The notes beneath the pieces are model-generated. The model ran no database searches. It was not told where the DNA came from and saw only the letters and a list, made by a program, of their open reading frames with translations. A program made the translations under genes and the position numbers. From Bacteroidota bacterium (GTDB taxonomy: Bacteria > Bacteroidota > Bacteroidia > Chitinophagales > JADJOU01), in NCBI GenBank assembly GCA_016713645.1, contig JADJOU010000003.1, forward strand, positions 1-64,000: DNA of 64,000 bases. Direction: 5' to 3'. The first letter of the stretch is position 1. Every line of letters starts with the position of its first letter. This document shows, piece by piece, positions 61,947-64,000 of this stretch.

Positions 61947-63713
61947 ATGAAATTCAAATTCCCCTTCTTCCTCATCATCCCAATATCCCTGTTGCTATTT
62001 AACACAAGCCATGCAACCACCTGGCGTGTTGGACCAAACAGAACCTATATCAAACCCTCAGCCGTAGCATCCTTGGTGCAAAACGGCGATACCGTAGATA
62101 TCGATTCAGCGACCTATACCGCCGATGTATGTTCGTGGACCAAGAACAACCTCCTCTTGCGCGGCGTGGGTGGCAAGGCACACCTCAATGCCAACAATAC
62201 CTCCTTTGGAAGAAAAGCCATATGGCTCATCACTGGCGCTAATACGACTGTTGAAAATATAGAATTTTCCCATTGCCACGATGTCGCAGCACTCGACCAA
62301 AATTGGGCGGGCATTCGACAAGAAGGCGCCAACCTCACCGTCACCAATGCCTATTTCCACGACAATGATAATGGCATTCTAGCCAATGGTGTCGCAGGCA
62401 GCAAAATCAACATTCAATACGCCGAATTTGCACAAAATGGCTTCGGCGATGGCTTCTCCCACAACCTCTATATCAATGCCATCGATACCTTGGTGTTTAG
62501 ATATAATTATTCGCACGGCGCAAAAATCGGTCATGAATTGAAGAGCCGCGCACACAATAATTTCATTTTATACAATAGACTTTCCAATGAAACAGGCGGC
62601 ACTGCCAGCAGGAATATAGACCTGCCACAGGGCGGACTCGCCATCGTCATGGGCAATGTATTCCACCAATCCTCCACCACCAGCAATTCCAATATGGTGG
62701 GCTACAAACTCGAGGGAACCGCCAATCCTGCACCACACAATTTCTACCTCATCAACAATACATTTTGCAGCGATAGAAATAATACCGTATTCGTCTCCTT
62801 GGGCGCTGGTGTCAATCTATACAAGGGATACAATAATATATTCGCAGGCCCAGTAGCTGCAACATTAAGCGGCACTGCGACGACCATCGACACCATGGCA
62901 AATATATATTTTGCGAATATCGCCGCAGCGGGTTTTGCAAATAGTGCCAATTACGATTATCATCCCCTATCCGCTTCATTGGCTGTCAATAAAGGCGTAA
63001 ACGCAGGCATTGCCGCAAACGGACAAGCACTCACACCCTCTGCGGAATACCTTCATCCAAAAAACAAAACCACCAAAACCATGTTCAATGCCATCGATCC
63101 TGGCGCATATGAATTTGTGGACACCATCCTGCCTATCATCAACATAGATTCAGCGACGATTACTATCGGTGAAAATGGAGGGAGCATTCAAGTGCCTATC
63201 ACCATCAATTATGTGAAGGGAAATGCCGTGACCGCCACTTTTTCTTTGACCGGAACAGCTGCGCAAAATACAGACTACACGGCTAATCCAAGCACTTCCG
63301 TCACTTTTCCAAGCAATGCCGCCAATGGCTCACAACAGATGATTCAATTTAATATCCTTCCCGACAACTTGACTGAGGGAATAGAAAATATCATCATCAC
63401 CATCACCCCCACCAACGCACAATACAATTTGGGAAATGCCAGTAAAACCATTCAAATCACCAATTTCAATTTTGGAATGAACTTACAAAATGCCCTTTCA
63501 AAAACAAGCATCTACCCCAACCCCACCAGCGATTACCTCCACCTCTGCACGGAGGATTTGCTCGTGAATAGTGAATGGAAAATTTTTGATGCACTGGGCA
63601 GAATACGCCTGACAGGAAAGATAAAAAACACCGAGACGATTATACCGATGGTGGATTTAGAAAGAGGGGTGTATTATTTGAATGTGGGGGGGAGAGCGGG
63701 GTGCAAATTATAA
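61947..63713 (+). CDS. Secreted right-handed beta-helix protein with Calx-beta and T9SS domains
   Basis: An intact 588-residue protein. The signal peptide is MKFKFPFFLIIPISLLLFNT. A parallel beta-helix follows (WRVGPNRTYIKPSAVASLVQ, NGDTVDIDSATYTADV, VENIEFSHC, NNGILANGV, LYINAIDTLVFRYNYSHG). This is the architecture of pectate-lyase-like or carbohydrate-binding surface proteins. A Calx-beta-like domain (ITIGENGGSIQVPITINYV) follows near residue 405-505. The T9SS sorting domain SIYPNPTSDYLHL lies near the end. No catalytic residues of known lyases are evident, so the substrate is not assignable. Confidence 0.88.
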   Translation: MKFKFPFFLIIPISLLLFNTSHATTWRVGPNRTYIKPSAVASLVQNGDTVDIDSATYTADVCSWTKNNLLLRGVGGKAHLNANNTSFGRKAIWLITGANTTVENIEFSHCHDVAALDQNWAGIRQEGANLTVTNAYFHDNDNGILANGVAGSKINIQYAEFAQNGFGDGFSHNLYINAIDTLVFRYNYSHGAKIGHELKSRAHNNFILYNRLSNETGGTASRNIDLPQGGLAIVMGNVFHQSSTTSNSNMVGYKLEGTANPAPHNFYLINNTFCSDRNNTVFVSLGAGVNLYKGYNNIFAGPVAATLSGTATTIDTMANIYFANIAAAGFANSANYDYHPLSASLAVNKGVNAGIAANGQALTPSAEYLHPKNKTTKTMFNAIDPGAYEFVDTILPIINIDSATITIGENGGSIQVPITINYVKGNAVTATFSLTGTAAQNTDYTANPSTSVTFPSNAANGSQQMIQFNILPDNLTEGIENIIITITPTNAQYNLGNASKTIQITNFNFGMNLQNALSKTSIYPNPTSDYLHLCTEDLLVNSEWKIFDALGRIRLTGKIKNTETIIPMVDLERGVYYLNVGGRAGCKL

Positions 63714-63870
63714 GGGAATAATAAAAAGTCTGTGTTGATTTTTTGTGATTCGACTCAATTTCATTCTTTCTGCAATGCTGTCCGAATACGTCATTCCAAA
63801 CTTGATTTGGAATCTGTTCTGCTTACAACTAAATCTTAGATATAATACTATTTAAATTGAGGTGGAACAA
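63714..63870. other. Short intergenic region
   Basis: About 150 bp with no gene. TCATTCCAAACTTGATTTGG at 63792-63811 resembles 60000-60020 and may be a dispersed repeat. Confidence 0.4.
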
Positions 63871-64000
63871 TTAATAACTCAAAACCTTCACAAAAATTCC
63901 TATAATCTCTAGTTCTGTTGAATCTTCTTTACTCAGAACTATCTCTTCAAAACTAGTATCATATGAAAGTGGTTTCAAAATTACAAATTCATTTCTGTCT
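63871..64000 (-). CDS. C-terminal end of a minus-strand gene, possibly an S24/LexA-like regulator (partial)
   Basis: The last 43 residues of a minus-strand frame are open from the right window edge to a taa at 63873-63871. They read NEFVILKPLSYDTSFEEIVL then KEDSTELEIIGIFVKVLSY. The short beta-strand ending resembles the C-termini of S24-type repressors or LexA-like peptidases, but the length is too small to be sure. Confidence 0.4.
   Translation of the reverse strand, partial: DRNEFVILKPLSYDTSFEEIVLSKEDSTELEIIGIFVKVLSY

Overview
The window comes from a member of the Bacteroidota. Its AT-rich chromosome carries several large secreted proteins that end in type IX secretion (T9SS) sorting domains (YPNP-type motifs), a SprB-repeat adhesin of the gliding-motility type, a menaquinone pathway pair (menA, menC), and at least one good Bacteroidota promoter (TTTG, 20 nt, TAnnTTTG). 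It also has the dense short intergenic palindromes common in this phylum. Genus and species cannot be fixed from the sequence.

Layout. 1-11.0 kb is a surface-polysaccharide locus. Minus strand 1-4.3 kb: a formyltransferase, polysaccharide deacetylase, LpxD-like acyltransferase, PIG-L deacetylase and glycosyltransferase. Plus strand 4.6-8.2 kb: a glycosyltransferase, HisH-like and HisF-like ammonia-supply subunits, and an N-acetyl sugar amidotransferase. Minus strand 8.3-11 kb: an AsnB-type amidotransferase and another glycosyltransferase. Almost every gene here is broken by small indels. The frames still join into complete family-typical proteins and the genes overlap by a few bases, so poor sequence quality is more likely than decay. 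11.4-19 kb holds tRNA-Pro, tRNA-Ser, dnaA, a Tat-exported phosphoesterase, an MFS transporter, recX, a DUF1801 protein and a T9SS-exported CotH-family protein. 19-33 kb holds ileS, a small outer-membrane barrel, a duplicated unit carrying truncated KilA-N genes, a tightly packed minus-strand operon tsaE-menA-menC-CDF transporter-corA, a nitronate monooxygenase, a radical SAM/B12 protein and a DEAD-box helicase. 33.8-37.5 kb is an aromatic amino acid catabolism run: hmgA, phhA, hpd and 3-hydroxyanthranilate dioxygenase. 37.5-41.7 kb holds a phosphatase, a DUF1569 protein, a second DEAD-box helicase, a barrel protein and a lipoprotein.

41.9-49.5 kb holds a SprB-repeat adhesin, followed upstream by a response regulator, a large hybrid histidine kinase and an AraC-type regulator. 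These look like a sensory unit that may control surface functions. 49.6-51.7 kb is selD-selU for tRNA 2-selenouridine. 52.4-56.9 kb encodes a 1490-residue T9SS protein with nine repeats. It is followed by an IS4-family element (56912-58490) with 16-bp inverted repeats and a 9-bp target duplication inside a CCCCGAAGGGG palindrome. 58.7-59.9 kb is a methyltransferase. 59.9-61.0 kb is a repeat-filled intergenic island. 61.2-61.9 kb is an acetyltransferase-like gene with a tiny basic partner gene. 61.9-63.7 kb is a T9SS beta-helix protein, and the window closes in the 3' end of an unidentified minus-strand gene.

The strongest candidates for something undescribed are the tandem KilA-N modules (23.3-24.7 kb; nearly identical 3' halves and flanks, divergent 5' halves, three conserved hairpins) and the two-gene module at 61.2-61.9 kb. 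Single frameshifts in conserved genes (ileS, hmgA, hpd, CDF and others) mostly sit in homopolymers and are best read as sequencing errors.
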